From Betaproteobacteria bacterium (GTDB taxonomy: Bacteria; Pseudomonadota; Gammaproteobacteria; Burkholderiales; Burkholderiaceae_E): DNA of 6,013 nt. The position numbers and the translations under genes are program-made. The notes beneath the pieces were generated by a model, which was not told the DNA's origin, searched no databases, and was given only the letters and a program-made list of their open reading frames with translations. Where the stretch lies: NCBI GenBank assembly GCA_009922405.1, contig RFVZ01000161.1, positions 1 to 6,013 of the forward strand. Direction: 5' to 3'. Positions 1 to 5,750 of the stretch are shown one piece after another. Within the stretch, counting starts at the first letter, position 1, and each line of letters starts with the position of its first letter.

Positions 1-270
1 TTGCGCGCCATTGTGGGCTCGGGGTTTGAAGTAGATGCGATCGACTCGATGGGGCGCAGCGCCCTTCTTTTGGCCAGTCGACGTCCGGATCGGGCAGAAA
101 CCGTCCGAACCCTGCTGGAACTCGGGGCTAACCCCAATCATGTCGATGGTCGGGGTCAGGACGGATCAACCTATGCGCGCCATGGCGGCAATGTCCAGGT
201 TATCGCTGCGGTCCGCAACGCCCAAGCCCGGACCGTTCTCGAGCGGTTGCGCGGACCGGAATTCGAATAA
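1..270 (+). CDS. Ankyrin-repeat protein, C-terminal fragment (cut by left window edge)
   Basis: The reading frame is open from the first base to a TAA at 268-270, giving 89 codons. The TTG at position 1 is probably an internal codon, because the frame begins in mid-domain, so the true start lies outside the window. Residues about 9-43 match an ankyrin repeat: a V-D-A-x-D-x-x-G-R-S-A-L-L-L-A-S core, a V-R-T-L-L-E-L-G-A-N-P-N helix and turn, then the next D-G hairpin. Residues about 44-75 look like a second, degenerate repeat (G-S-T-Y-A-R-H-G-G-N-V-Q-V-I). A short charged tail follows. Ankyrin repeats are protein-binding scaffolds, so no enzymatic activity can be inferred. The gene converges on the DUF1445 gene with a 25-nt gap and no clear terminator. 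The family call is confident; partner and cellular location are unknown. Confidence 0.8.
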   Translation: MRAIVGSGFEVDAIDSMGRSALLLASRRPDRAETVRTLLELGANPNHVDGRGQDGSTYARHGGNVQVIAAVRNAQARTVLERLRGPEFE

Positions 271-295
271 CAGTTCGAACAGCAGTTCGCGCGCC

Positions 296-1102
296 TCAAA
301 AACTAGCCAGCATTTGATTGCTGAGGTCGGTGACGAGCATCGCGCCGGGGGCATGAGTGATTGAAAACGGGATTCGAGCTGCCTGAACGACGGCTTGAGG
401 GGTCACGCCACAGGCCCAAAATACCGGAAGTTCGTCGGACATCACCTCGACCGCGTCGCCGTAGTCGGGCCGGCTCAGGTCCTCGATCCCGATCAAGCGC
501 GGGTCACCAATATGCACCGGGGCACCATGAACTGCCGTAAACCGGGAGGTGATCTGGATGGCGCGGATTGCGTCAGCGGCGCGCAGGGGGCGCATTGAGA
601 CAACCATCGGGCCCTTGAATGGCCCCGATGGGAGGGTTTGAATACTGGTCTTGAACATCGCGACATTTCGGCCTTGCGCGACGTGGCGAAGGGGGATTTG
701 CGCGTCAATCAGGGCGGACTCAAATGAGAAAGAGCAACCGATGACAAAGCTGACCAGGTCGTCCCGCCAGACATGAGAAATATCCTGGGGTTCCTCGACG
801 ATTTCACCGTGTTTCCAGACCCGATATTGCGCGAGATCATGACGAATATCGATGCCGTCGCCGAGCTGTGGGAATTGGGTTTCCCCAGGTGCCGAGACCC
901 CGAGCACCGGGCAGGGTTTCGGGTTGCGCTGGCAAAAAATCAGAAAGTCCTGCGCGTATTCGGCGGGCAGAACGACGAGATTGCCCTGAACTAGGTTGGG
1001 CGCGAGACCCGAGGTATGGCCGCTGGCGACACCACTGCGGAATTGAGCCCGCAAAACGCTTCCAGAGCCGTGAACTGGATGACTTGATTGAATCGATGGC
1101 AT
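296..1102 (-). CDS. DUF1445 / UPF0317 family protein (putative hydro-lyase, D-glutamate-cyclase-like)
   Basis: A 268-residue protein, about the usual length of the family. Conserved blocks recognised by eye: N-P-K-P-C-P-V-L-G-V at 60-69, W-R-D-D-L-V-S-F-V-I-G-C-S-F-S-F-E at 112-128, L-R-H-V-A-Q-G-R-N-V at 138-147, G-P-M-V-V-S-M-R-P-L at 164-173, V-H-G-A-P-V-H-I-G-D-P at 191-201, F-W-A-C-G-V-T-P-Q at 228-236 and I-T-H-A-P-G-A-M at 248-255. No signal peptide or membrane segment is evident, so it is probably cytosolic. Bacterial members are named putative hydro-lyases; the domain also occurs in the mitochondrial D-glutamate cyclase DGLUCY. The substrate of this bacterial protein is not established. 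The ATG start is supported by a Shine-Dalgarno sequence (TGAGGTG, 1108-1114). It lies 24 nt downstream of pyrF on the same strand, so co-transcription is likely. Family call firm, function tentative. Confidence 0.9.
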   Translation of the reverse strand: MPSIQSSHPVHGSGSVLRAQFRSGVASGHTSGLAPNLVQGNLVVLPAEYAQDFLIFCQRNPKPCPVLGVSAPGETQFPQLGDGIDIRHDLAQYRVWKHGEIVEEPQDISHVWRDDLVSFVIGCSFSFESALIDAQIPLRHVAQGRNVAMFKTSIQTLPSGPFKGPMVVSMRPLRAADAIRAIQITSRFTAVHGAPVHIGDPRLIGIEDLSRPDYGDAVEVMSDELPVFWACGVTPQAVVQAARIPFSITHAPGAMLVTDLSNQMLASF

Positions 1103-1126
1103 GGCTTCACCTCAGAAAAACGGGAT

Positions 1127-2026
1127 TCACGGGTCGATTGGAAGGCGGTCACTGCCGACCGCGCTCCGGATCGATGAGCGCAAAGCGATTGCCGCCGCCC
1201 GGGCTGCCACGTCAAAGCCTTCCCCAGAACTCGCGTACAGGATATCGCGCGACGAGTTGATGATGCTTGCCCTAGACCCAGCCGCCCGAATCGTGGCTTT
1301 GAGATCGCCCCCCTGGGCGCCGATCCCGGGGATCAGGAGCGGCATGTCGAGACCAACGATGGTGCGCACACGTTCGATCTCGGCGGGGAAGGTGGCGCCC
1401 ACCACCAGACCAATACGTCCCGGCGCGCCCCAGCCGCCCTGATTGAGGGGTATTGACGCCAACTGGGCGACTCGTTCAAACAGCGGACGGTCCTCAGCCA
1501 CCAGGGACTGCAAATCTGAGCCGCCCGGGTTTGAGGTTCGACAGAGCAAAAAGATTCCGCGCTCTGGCCATTCCAGCCAGGGGGCGATCGAGTCTCGTCC
1601 CATGTAGGGACTCAGGGTCACGGCATCGGCCTGATAGCGATCGAAGGCCTCGCGCGCATACTGGACTGCGGTCGGTCCGATATCGCCGCGTTTGGCATCC
1701 AGAATCACGGGGACCCCGGGGTGTGCTTGGTGTATGTGGGCAATCAGGGCTTCGAGCTGTTCTTCCGCCCGTTGGGCCGCGAAGTAAGCGATCTGAGGTT
1801 TGAAGGCACAGACCAGATCCGCGGTCGCGTCGACGATGGCACGACAAAATGTAAAGATCGCATCGGATTTGCCAGCCAAATGTTGGGGCATCCGCGCGGG
1901 GTCGGGGTCGAGCCCAACGCAGAGTAACGAATCCCGATCGCGCATGACCAAATTGAGCCGCTGGCTGAATCCGGGCTCCGATGAGGCTGTCACGGTCGCT
2001 GACACAGTGTCTCGCAAAGTTTCCAA
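1127..2026 (-). CDS. pyrF: Orotidine 5'-phosphate decarboxylase, type 2 (PyrF)
   Basis: Catalyses the last step of de novo UMP synthesis, OMP to UMP plus CO2, in the cytosol. The 299-residue protein has the TIM-barrel landmarks of the type 2 subfamily: G-L-D-P-D-P with Asp40, F-K-P-Q with Lys76, the catalytic D-A-K-R-G-D-I-G with Asp110, Lys112 and Asp115, L-C-R-T-S-N-P-G-G at 161-169, I-P-G-I-G-A-Q-G-G-D at 232-241 and the phosphate-binding N-S-S-R with Arg260. The proposed start is TTG at 2024-2026, chosen because GGGGA lies 7 nt upstream. GTG at codon 8 or 12 is possible. The ATG at codon 28 is unlikely because it would remove the N-terminal helix (F-S-Q-R-L) before the first strand. With the TTG start the N-terminus is somewhat longer than typical members. 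The gene sits directly behind the groESL terminator and ahead of a DUF1445 gene. Identity is certain; the exact start is less so. Confidence 0.95.
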   Translation of the reverse strand: METLRDTVSATVTASSEPGFSQRLNLVMRDRDSLLCVGLDPDPARMPQHLAGKSDAIFTFCRAIVDATADLVCAFKPQIAYFAAQRAEEQLEALIAHIHQAHPGVPVILDAKRGDIGPTAVQYAREAFDRYQADAVTLSPYMGRDSIAPWLEWPERGIFLLCRTSNPGGSDLQSLVAEDRPLFERVAQLASIPLNQGGWGAPGRIGLVVGATFPAEIERVRTIVGLDMPLLIPGIGAQGGDLKATIRAAGSRASIINSSRDILYASSGEGFDVAARAAAIALRSSIRSAVGSDRLPIDP

Positions 2027-2033
2027 AACAGTG

Positions 2034-2038
2034 TCCCC
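2034..2038 (-). promoter_or_regulatory. Ribosome-binding site of pyrF supporting a TTG start
   Basis: On the minus strand GGGGA stands 7 nt before the TTG codon at 2024-2026. No ATG lies in frame near this position, so the site argues for TTG initiation. It directly follows the run of eight T residues of the groESL terminator, so little leader remains between terminator and start codon. Confidence 0.55.
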
Positions 2039-2080
2039 AAAAAAAATCCACCGGCTAGTGCATAGACTAGCCGGTGGATT
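2039..2080 (-). terminator. Intrinsic terminator of the groESL operon
   Basis: A perfect 15-bp inverted repeat (arms 2045-2059 and 2066-2080) encloses a 6-nt loop at 2060-2065. Read on the minus strand, the hairpin is followed by eight consecutive T residues (A-run at 2039-2046 on the plus strand, overlapping the end of the stem). This is a textbook rho-independent terminator for leftward transcription, 45 nt after the groEL stop codon. On the plus strand no T tract follows the hairpin, so it is unidirectional. Confidence 0.93.
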
Positions 2081-2125
2081 CAGTCGTGCAAATAGACGAC
2101 TTAGAGCACTAACGGACTCAGGACA

Positions 2126-3784
2126 TCACATGTCCATGCCGCCCATGCCACCCATGCCGCCCATACCACCCATGCCGCCGCCCATGCCGCCGCCGCCGGC
2201 TGGCTTGTCTTCGACCAGTTCAGCAACCATAGCGTCCGTCGTCAGCATCAGGCTGGCGACCGAAGCTGCGTTCAGGAGGGCAGTGCGGGTGACCTTGGTC
2301 GGATCAACCACGCCCATTTCGACCATGTCGCCATACTCGCCGGTCTGAGCGTTGTATCCGGTGTTGCCGGTTGCCTTCAGCACAGCGTTGACCACGACGC
2401 TTGGCTCGTCGCCGGCGTTCGCGACGATCTGGCGCAGCGGCTCTTCGACCGCGCGGAGCACGATCTTGATGCCAGCTTCCTGATCGGGGTTGTCACCCTT
2501 CACATGGATCGCCGAACGGGCGCGCAGCAGAGCCACGCCACCGCCGGCCACGATGCCTTCTTCGACGGCTGCGCGGGTTGCGTGCAGTGCGTCTTCGACA
2601 CGGGCTTTCTTCTCTTTCATTTCGAGTTCAGTCGCCGCACCGACACGAATGACTGCAACGCCGCCGGCGAGCTTGGCCACGCGCTCCTGGAGCTTCTCGC
2701 GGTCATAGTCCGAGGTTGCTTCTTCGATCTGAGCACGGATCGACTTGACTCGTGCTTCGATGGTTTTAGCTTCGCCAGCACCGTCGATGATCGTCGTGTT
2801 CTCTTTGCCGACTTCGATCCGCTTGGCGCGGCCGAGGTCTTGTAGAGTCGCCTTTTCGAGCGTCATCCCGGTCTCTTCCGAGATCACGGTGCCGCCGGTC
2901 AGGATGGCCATGTCTTCGAGCATCGCTTTGCGGCGATCACCGAAGCCAGGCGCTTTGACCGCAACGGTCTTCAGGATGCCGCGGATGTTGTTGACGACGA
3001 GGGTGGCCAGTGCCTCACCTTCGACTTCTTCGGCGATGATCAGCAGCGGACGACCGGCTTTGGCCACCTGCTCGAGCACCGGCAGCAGTTCGCGAATGTT
3101 GGAGACTTTTTTGTCGTGCAGCAGCACGAACGGATCGTCCATGATCGCGATTTGCTTGTCAGGGTTGTTGATGAAGTAGGGCGACAGGTAGCCGCGGTCA
3201 AACTGCATCCCCTCGACGACGTCGAGTTCGTTGTTCAACGACTTGCCGTCTTCAACAGTGATCACGCCTTCCTTGCCGACCTTCTCCATGGCTTCGGAGA
3301 TCAGTTGGCCGATTTCGTGGTCTGCATTGGCCGAGATGGCACCCACTTGCGCGATTTCTTTCGAAGTCGTGCAGGGCTTGCTGATGTGCTTCAGTTCTTC
3401 GACCAGAGCATGAACTGCACGGTCGATTCCGCGCTTGAGGTCCATCGGGTTCATTCCGGCAGCGACAAATTTCATGCCTTCGCGAACGATTGCCTGGGCC
3501 AGAACCGTAGCGGTCGTGGTGCCGTCACCGGCGTTGTCGCTGGTCTTGGAAGCGACTTCCTTGACCATTTGCGCGCCCATGTTCATGAACTTGTCCTTGA
3601 GTTCAATCTCTTTGGCGACGGAAACACCGTCTTTGGTGACGGTGGGCGCGCCGAACGAGCGCTCAAGGATCACGTTACGGCCCTTTGGGCCAAGGGTGAC
3701 TTTAACGGCGTTGGCGAGGATGTTGACGCCCTCGACCATGCGGTGACGCGCATCTTCACCAAAAAATACTTGCTTTGCAGCCAT
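2126..3784 (-). CDS. groEL: Chaperonin GroEL (Cpn60, 60 kDa)
   Basis: The 552-residue protein is a full-length group I chaperonin. It forms the double-ring 14-mer that, with GroES and ATP, encloses and folds cytosolic proteins. ATP-site residues keep E. coli numbering: Asp52 in T-K-D-G-V-S, Asp87 in G-D-G-T-T-T and Asp398 in V-E-D-A-L. The family signature A-A-V-E-E-G-I-V-A-G-G-G is at 405-416. The equatorial, intermediate and apical domains are all present without gaps, and residues 530-552 form the flexible Gly-Gly-Met tail that projects into the cavity. The sequence resembles betaproteobacterial GroEL (for example S-F-G-A-P-T-V-T-K-D-G-V-S-V-A-K-E-I-E-L). The ATG start has AGGAG at 3794-3798, 9 nt upstream. 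It is second in the groES-groEL operon, 63 nt after groES, expressed from the CIRCE-controlled promoter. Nothing suggests loss of function. Confidence 0.99.
   Translation of the reverse strand: MAAKQVFFGEDARHRMVEGVNILANAVKVTLGPKGRNVILERSFGAPTVTKDGVSVAKEIELKDKFMNMGAQMVKEVASKTSDNAGDGTTTATVLAQAIVREGMKFVAAGMNPMDLKRGIDRAVHALVEELKHISKPCTTSKEIAQVGAISANADHEIGQLISEAMEKVGKEGVITVEDGKSLNNELDVVEGMQFDRGYLSPYFINNPDKQIAIMDDPFVLLHDKKVSNIRELLPVLEQVAKAGRPLLIIAEEVEGEALATLVVNNIRGILKTVAVKAPGFGDRRKAMLEDMAILTGGTVISEETGMTLEKATLQDLGRAKRIEVGKENTTIIDGAGEAKTIEARVKSIRAQIEEATSDYDREKLQERVAKLAGGVAVIRVGAATELEMKEKKARVEDALHATRAAVEEGIVAGGGVALLRARSAIHVKGDNPDQEAGIKIVLRAVEEPLRQIVANAGDEPSVVVNAVLKATGNTGYNAQTGEYGDMVEMGVVDPTKVTRTALLNAASVASLMLTTDAMVAELVEDKPAGGGGMGGGMGGMGGMGGMGGMDM
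2129..2197 (-). repeat. Short in-frame repeats encoding the GroEL Gly-Gly-Met tail
   Basis: About 69 bases of near-identical 9-nt units (CCCATGCCG-like on the plus strand) encode repeated Gly-Gly-Met, broken by Gly-Gly-Gly-Met units and ending Met-Asp-Met. The units stay in frame. Such tails are normal for GroEL; the DNA repetition makes copy number prone to replication slippage between strains. Confidence 0.85.
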
Positions 3785-3831
3785 TGCTGGAAACTCCTGA
3801 AATGATTCTCAGATTGAAGAGATAGGTTGTC

Positions 3832-3851
3832 GCAACTCGAGGGCGAGTTAC
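3832..3851 (-). other. Hairpin at the groES stop codon (groES-groEL junction)
   Basis: A perfect 6-bp inverted repeat, AACTCG at 3834-3839 and CGAGTT at 3844-3849, has a 4-nt loop. In the minus-strand RNA it can extend by a U-G and a G-C pair to 3832-3851. The groES stop codon (3848-3850) lies in the stem. No U tract follows, so this is not a terminator. It could affect mRNA stability or processing between the two cistrons; that role is inference. Confidence 0.45.
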
Positions 3852-4135
3852 TCGACGACAGCCATGATGTCTTCCTCGCGAAGAACGAGAAGCTCTTCGC
3901 CGTCGACTTTGACGGTCTGGCCGGCGTACTTGCCGAACAGAACCTTTTCGCCGACTTTGACGCCAACAGCACGGACGCTGCCGTCGTCGAGGAATTTGCC
4001 GTTACCGACTGCAAGGACTTCACCTTGATCGGGTTTTTCGGCCGCGTTGTCGGGGATCACGATGCCGGAGGAAGTTTTGCGCTCTTGATCCAAGCGCTTA
4101 ACGATCACGCGATCGTTCAGTGGACGCAGTTTCAT
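3848..4135 (-). CDS. groES: Co-chaperonin GroES (Cpn10, 10 kDa)
   Basis: A 95-residue protein of standard length that forms the heptameric lid on the GroEL ring. It starts M-K-L-R-P-L-N-D-R-V, has the mobile loop at about 16-33 with the GroEL-binding I-V-I tripeptide at 25-27, the conserved V-L-F-G-K-Y-A-G at 65-72 and the E-E-D-I-M-A-V terminus. The ATG at 4133-4135 is chosen over the upstream in-frame ATG codons (which would add eight residues, M-M-R-S-R-R-N-L) because AGGAG at 4143-4147 sits 7 nt before it and because the family begins at M-K-L-R-P. First gene of the groESL operon, with groEL 63 nt downstream and CIRCE in the promoter region. Heat-shock control by HrcA is expected. The hrcA gene is not in the window. 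Confidence 0.98.
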   Translation of the reverse strand: MKLRPLNDRVIVKRLDQERKTSSGIVIPDNAAEKPDQGEVLAVGNGKFLDDGSVRAVGVKVGEKVLFGKYAGQTVKVDGEELLVLREEDIMAVVE

Positions 4136-4142
4136 CAGATTT

Positions 4143-4147
4143 CTCCT
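4143..4147 (-). promoter_or_regulatory. Ribosome-binding site deciding the groES start
   Basis: AGGAG on the minus strand, 7 nt upstream of the ATG at 4133-4135. It lies inside the longer open frame that begins at 4159, which rules against initiation at the upstream ATG codons and fixes GroES at 95 residues. Confidence 0.85.
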
Positions 4148-4176
4148 GGAGCGCATCACACCGAGTCAAATCCACG

Positions 4177-4192
4177 TCGAACCTGAGTTCGA
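4177..4192 (-). other. Small hairpin in the groES leader
   Basis: TCGAAC at 4177-4182 and GTTCGA at 4187-4192 form a perfect 6-bp inverted repeat with a 4-nt loop, in the untranslated leader between CIRCE and the groES ribosome-binding site. It has no T tract. It may be a leader RNA structure or chance; the functional meaning is unknown. Confidence 0.3.
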
Positions 4193-4207
4193 GGTTGGAG
4201 TGCGTTG

Positions 4208-4234
4208 TTAGCACTCATCTGGAGCGAGTGCTAA
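4208..4234. promoter_or_regulatory. CIRCE element (HrcA operator)
   Basis: TTAGCACTC at 4208-4216, a 9-nt spacer, then GAGTGCTAA at 4226-4234: an exact match to the CIRCE consensus with the correct spacing and no mismatch. HrcA binds this inverted repeat and represses chaperone transcription until heat shock titrates GroEL away from it. Here it runs from the 3' end of the groES -10 box across the predicted start site near 4225, so bound HrcA would block groESL initiation. It ends only 16 bp before the dacB start codon. Confidence 0.97.
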
Positions 4235-4237
4235 TAT
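4208..4237 (+). promoter_or_regulatory. Possible dacB promoter embedded in CIRCE
   Basis: On the plus strand TTAGCA (4208-4213) is 18 nt from TAATAT (4232-4237), each matching four of six consensus bases. TGC directly before the -10 gives an extended -10 motif. Initiation would fall near 4244, only about 7 nt before the dacB ATG. That fits the absence of a clear Shine-Dalgarno sequence. It is a weak prediction; a promoter further upstream within 4136-4207 or inside groES is also possible. Confidence 0.3.
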
Positions 4238-4261
4238 ACGGGTTACCAGCATGGTTATCAA
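4233..4261 (-). promoter_or_regulatory. groESL promoter (sigma-70 type, possible sigma-32 overlap)
   Basis: On the minus strand TTGATA (4256-4261) is separated by exactly 17 nt from TATATT (4233-4238), each one mismatch from the sigma-70 consensus. The predicted start is near 4225, giving a leader of about 90 nt to groES. The same stretch contains CTTGATA-N13-CCCG, which partly resembles a sigma-32 (RpoH) promoter (CTTGAAA-N13-CCCCAT), though its -10 half is a weak match. The -10 box overlaps CIRCE, and the -35 box lies within the first four codons of the divergent dacB gene. Confidence 0.85.
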
Positions 4262-5750
4262 GTCTGCGTTTGGAATCCTCGTCAGATTTCTGACCGCTTC
4301 GCTAATTGCGTCACTCCATTGGGGTGCGGTTGCAGCGGGCGCTCCGGTCGCTGGGGCCGCTGGGGGCCCGGTTGATGGGCCCCGCGCCTTAACGATCCCC
4401 GCTCCAGTCGCAGACTCTCTGCGCGCAGCAGGGATCCCCATGGGCGGGCTGGGCTTGGTGGTTCGTCCACTGGATGGCCGGGGCCCGGTGCTGGAATATC
4501 AGGCTGGTCGACCTTTCAACCCCGCTTCAACGATGAAACTCGTGACCACCTATGCTGCATTGGGCGTGCTGGGTGTGGACTATCGGTGGCGGACAACATT
4601 TCACGCCGGTGGCCCAGTCGTTGGGGATCGCTTGCGCGGTGATCTCATTCTGCGGGGCGGGGGCGACCCCAAACTGGTGGTTGAAGATCTGACCGAATTG
4701 ATTGCTCGGTTGCGGGCAACGGGGATCCGGCAGATCGATGGTGATTTGGTACTTGACGATGGTCTGTATCAGGACGATCCAGCCGAGGCCGCGTCGGACG
4801 CGCGCGAATTCGATTCGACTCAGCCCTGGGCGGTGCGCCCTTCGGCAGCGTTACTCAACTTTCGGGCAGTGGGTATCACAGCGACCGCCGGGGCTGGCGG
4901 CGACTCTGCCCGAATTTCGCTCGATCCCCCGCTAACCGGCGTTGACATGACGGGGCGGGTGATTGTTCGGCCCGGGCCGTGTCGCGAAGCGCCGCAATTA
5001 GATGCAAGGTGGCTGTCCGACGGCGCAAGCCTGCGCGTGGAGGGCCGAATGGCGTCCGGTTGTGGCGAGGCGTCTACCTGGATTGCCGGACCATCGCCAG
5101 CTCGCTATGCCCGACTGCTGTTCGGTGCGCTCTGGGAGGCTGCCGGTGGAGCCCTGACGGGTGCTGCTCGAATAGTGCCGGGAGCAGCCCAGGGGCGGCC
5201 GGTACTCGCGGAGTGGGTCTCACCCCGCAACCTGGCCGATGTTGTGCGGGACGCGAATAAATTCAGCAATAACGTCATGACGCGCCAACTGTTATTGCAG
5301 GTCGGGGCGCAACGGGCGGGTGTGCCCGGGACGACTCAGAAAGGGGCGCAGGCGATCGCTGACTGGCTTACTGGTCGTGGGGTCGGGTTGCCCGACCTGA
5401 TTCTTGAAAATGGTTCGGGTTTGTCTCGCAACGAACGGATCAGTGCTGATTCGCTTGCCCGCCTCTTGGTCCACGCGGCGGCCGATGCCAATCTGGGGTC
5501 AGTCTTTGTCGATTCGTTGCCATTGGCTGGGGTCGATGGCACGATGAAGCGACGTTTGCAGGGTGAGCCGATCACTGGCCAGGCCTGGATCAAAACGGGC
5601 TCGGCCAATGAGGTTCGCTCAATGGCCGGTTATGTGCAGTCCGCGTCCGGTCGGAGATGGGCTGTCGTGATGCTGGTGAATGGGCCTGGGGCGCAGGCTT
5701 CGACACAGGCTCAGGATCGGTTGCTGCGCTGGGTGCACAGCCAGCTCTAA
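4251..5750 (+). CDS. dacB: D-alanyl-D-alanine carboxypeptidase/endopeptidase (PBP4, peptidase family S13)
   Basis: A 499-residue low-molecular-mass penicillin-binding protein that removes terminal D-Ala from peptidoglycan peptides and cleaves D-Ala-meso-DAP crosslinks in the periplasm. Active-site motifs are complete: S-T-M-K with nucleophile Ser93 and Lys96, S-N-N at 339-341 and K-T-G at 448-450. The family segment E-N-G-S-G-L-S-R is at 386-393. The large insert between the first two motifs, typical of S13 enzymes, is present; Cys244 and Cys271 in it could form a disulfide. Residues 1 to about 29 look like a Sec signal peptide (Lys4, Arg12, hydrophobic core, A-V-A-A-G). The ATG at 4251 is the first start after an in-frame stop at 4209-4211, but no good Shine-Dalgarno precedes it. 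It is divergent from groES and its stop overlaps that of ubiD by 4 bp. Confidence 0.96.
   Translation: MVIKSAFGILVRFLTASLIASLHWGAVAAGAPVAGAAGGPVDGPRALTIPAPVADSLRAAGIPMGGLGLVVRPLDGRGPVLEYQAGRPFNPASTMKLVTTYAALGVLGVDYRWRTTFHAGGPVVGDRLRGDLILRGGGDPKLVVEDLTELIARLRATGIRQIDGDLVLDDGLYQDDPAEAASDAREFDSTQPWAVRPSAALLNFRAVGITATAGAGGDSARISLDPPLTGVDMTGRVIVRPGPCREAPQLDARWLSDGASLRVEGRMASGCGEASTWIAGPSPARYARLLFGALWEAAGGALTGAARIVPGAAQGRPVLAEWVSPRNLADVVRDANKFSNNVMTRQLLLQVGAQRAGVPGTTQKGAQAIADWLTGRGVGLPDLILENGSGLSRNERISADSLARLLVHAAADANLGSVFVDSLPLAGVDGTMKRRLQGEPITGQAWIKTGSANEVRSMAGYVQSASGRRWAVVMLVNGPGAQASTQAQDRLLRWVHSQL

Noticed and set aside
868..1260. Plus-strand open frame spanning the DUF1445-pyrF junction
   Set aside because: Antisense to two well-supported genes, low-complexity Arg/Pro/Gly-rich translation, no supporting homology.
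1494..2051. Minus-strand open frame of 185 codons overlapping pyrF in another frame
   Set aside because: It would start with GTG inside the terminator hairpin. Its translation is rich in Arg, Pro and Cys without a domain, whereas the pyrF frame has all catalytic motifs.
2129..2197. Tandem 9-nt repeats as a possible CRISPR or regulatory repeat array
   Set aside because: The units are contiguous, in frame and encode the usual GroEL Gly-Gly-Met tail; there are no spacers.
3116..3805. Long plus-strand open frame (229 codons) opposite groEL
   Set aside because: It lies wholly antisense to a clear, full-length groEL and resembles no family I recognise. Long antisense frames are common opposite highly expressed, codon-biased genes.
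4136..4159. Longer GroES starting at an upstream ATG (103 residues)
   Set aside because: The Shine-Dalgarno AGGAG lies within this extension, and GroES proteins begin at M-K-L-R-P.
3827..4186. Plus-strand open frame of 119 codons opposite groES
   Set aside because: Antisense shadow of groES. The translation has no recognisable domain, and the frame would run through the groES leader.
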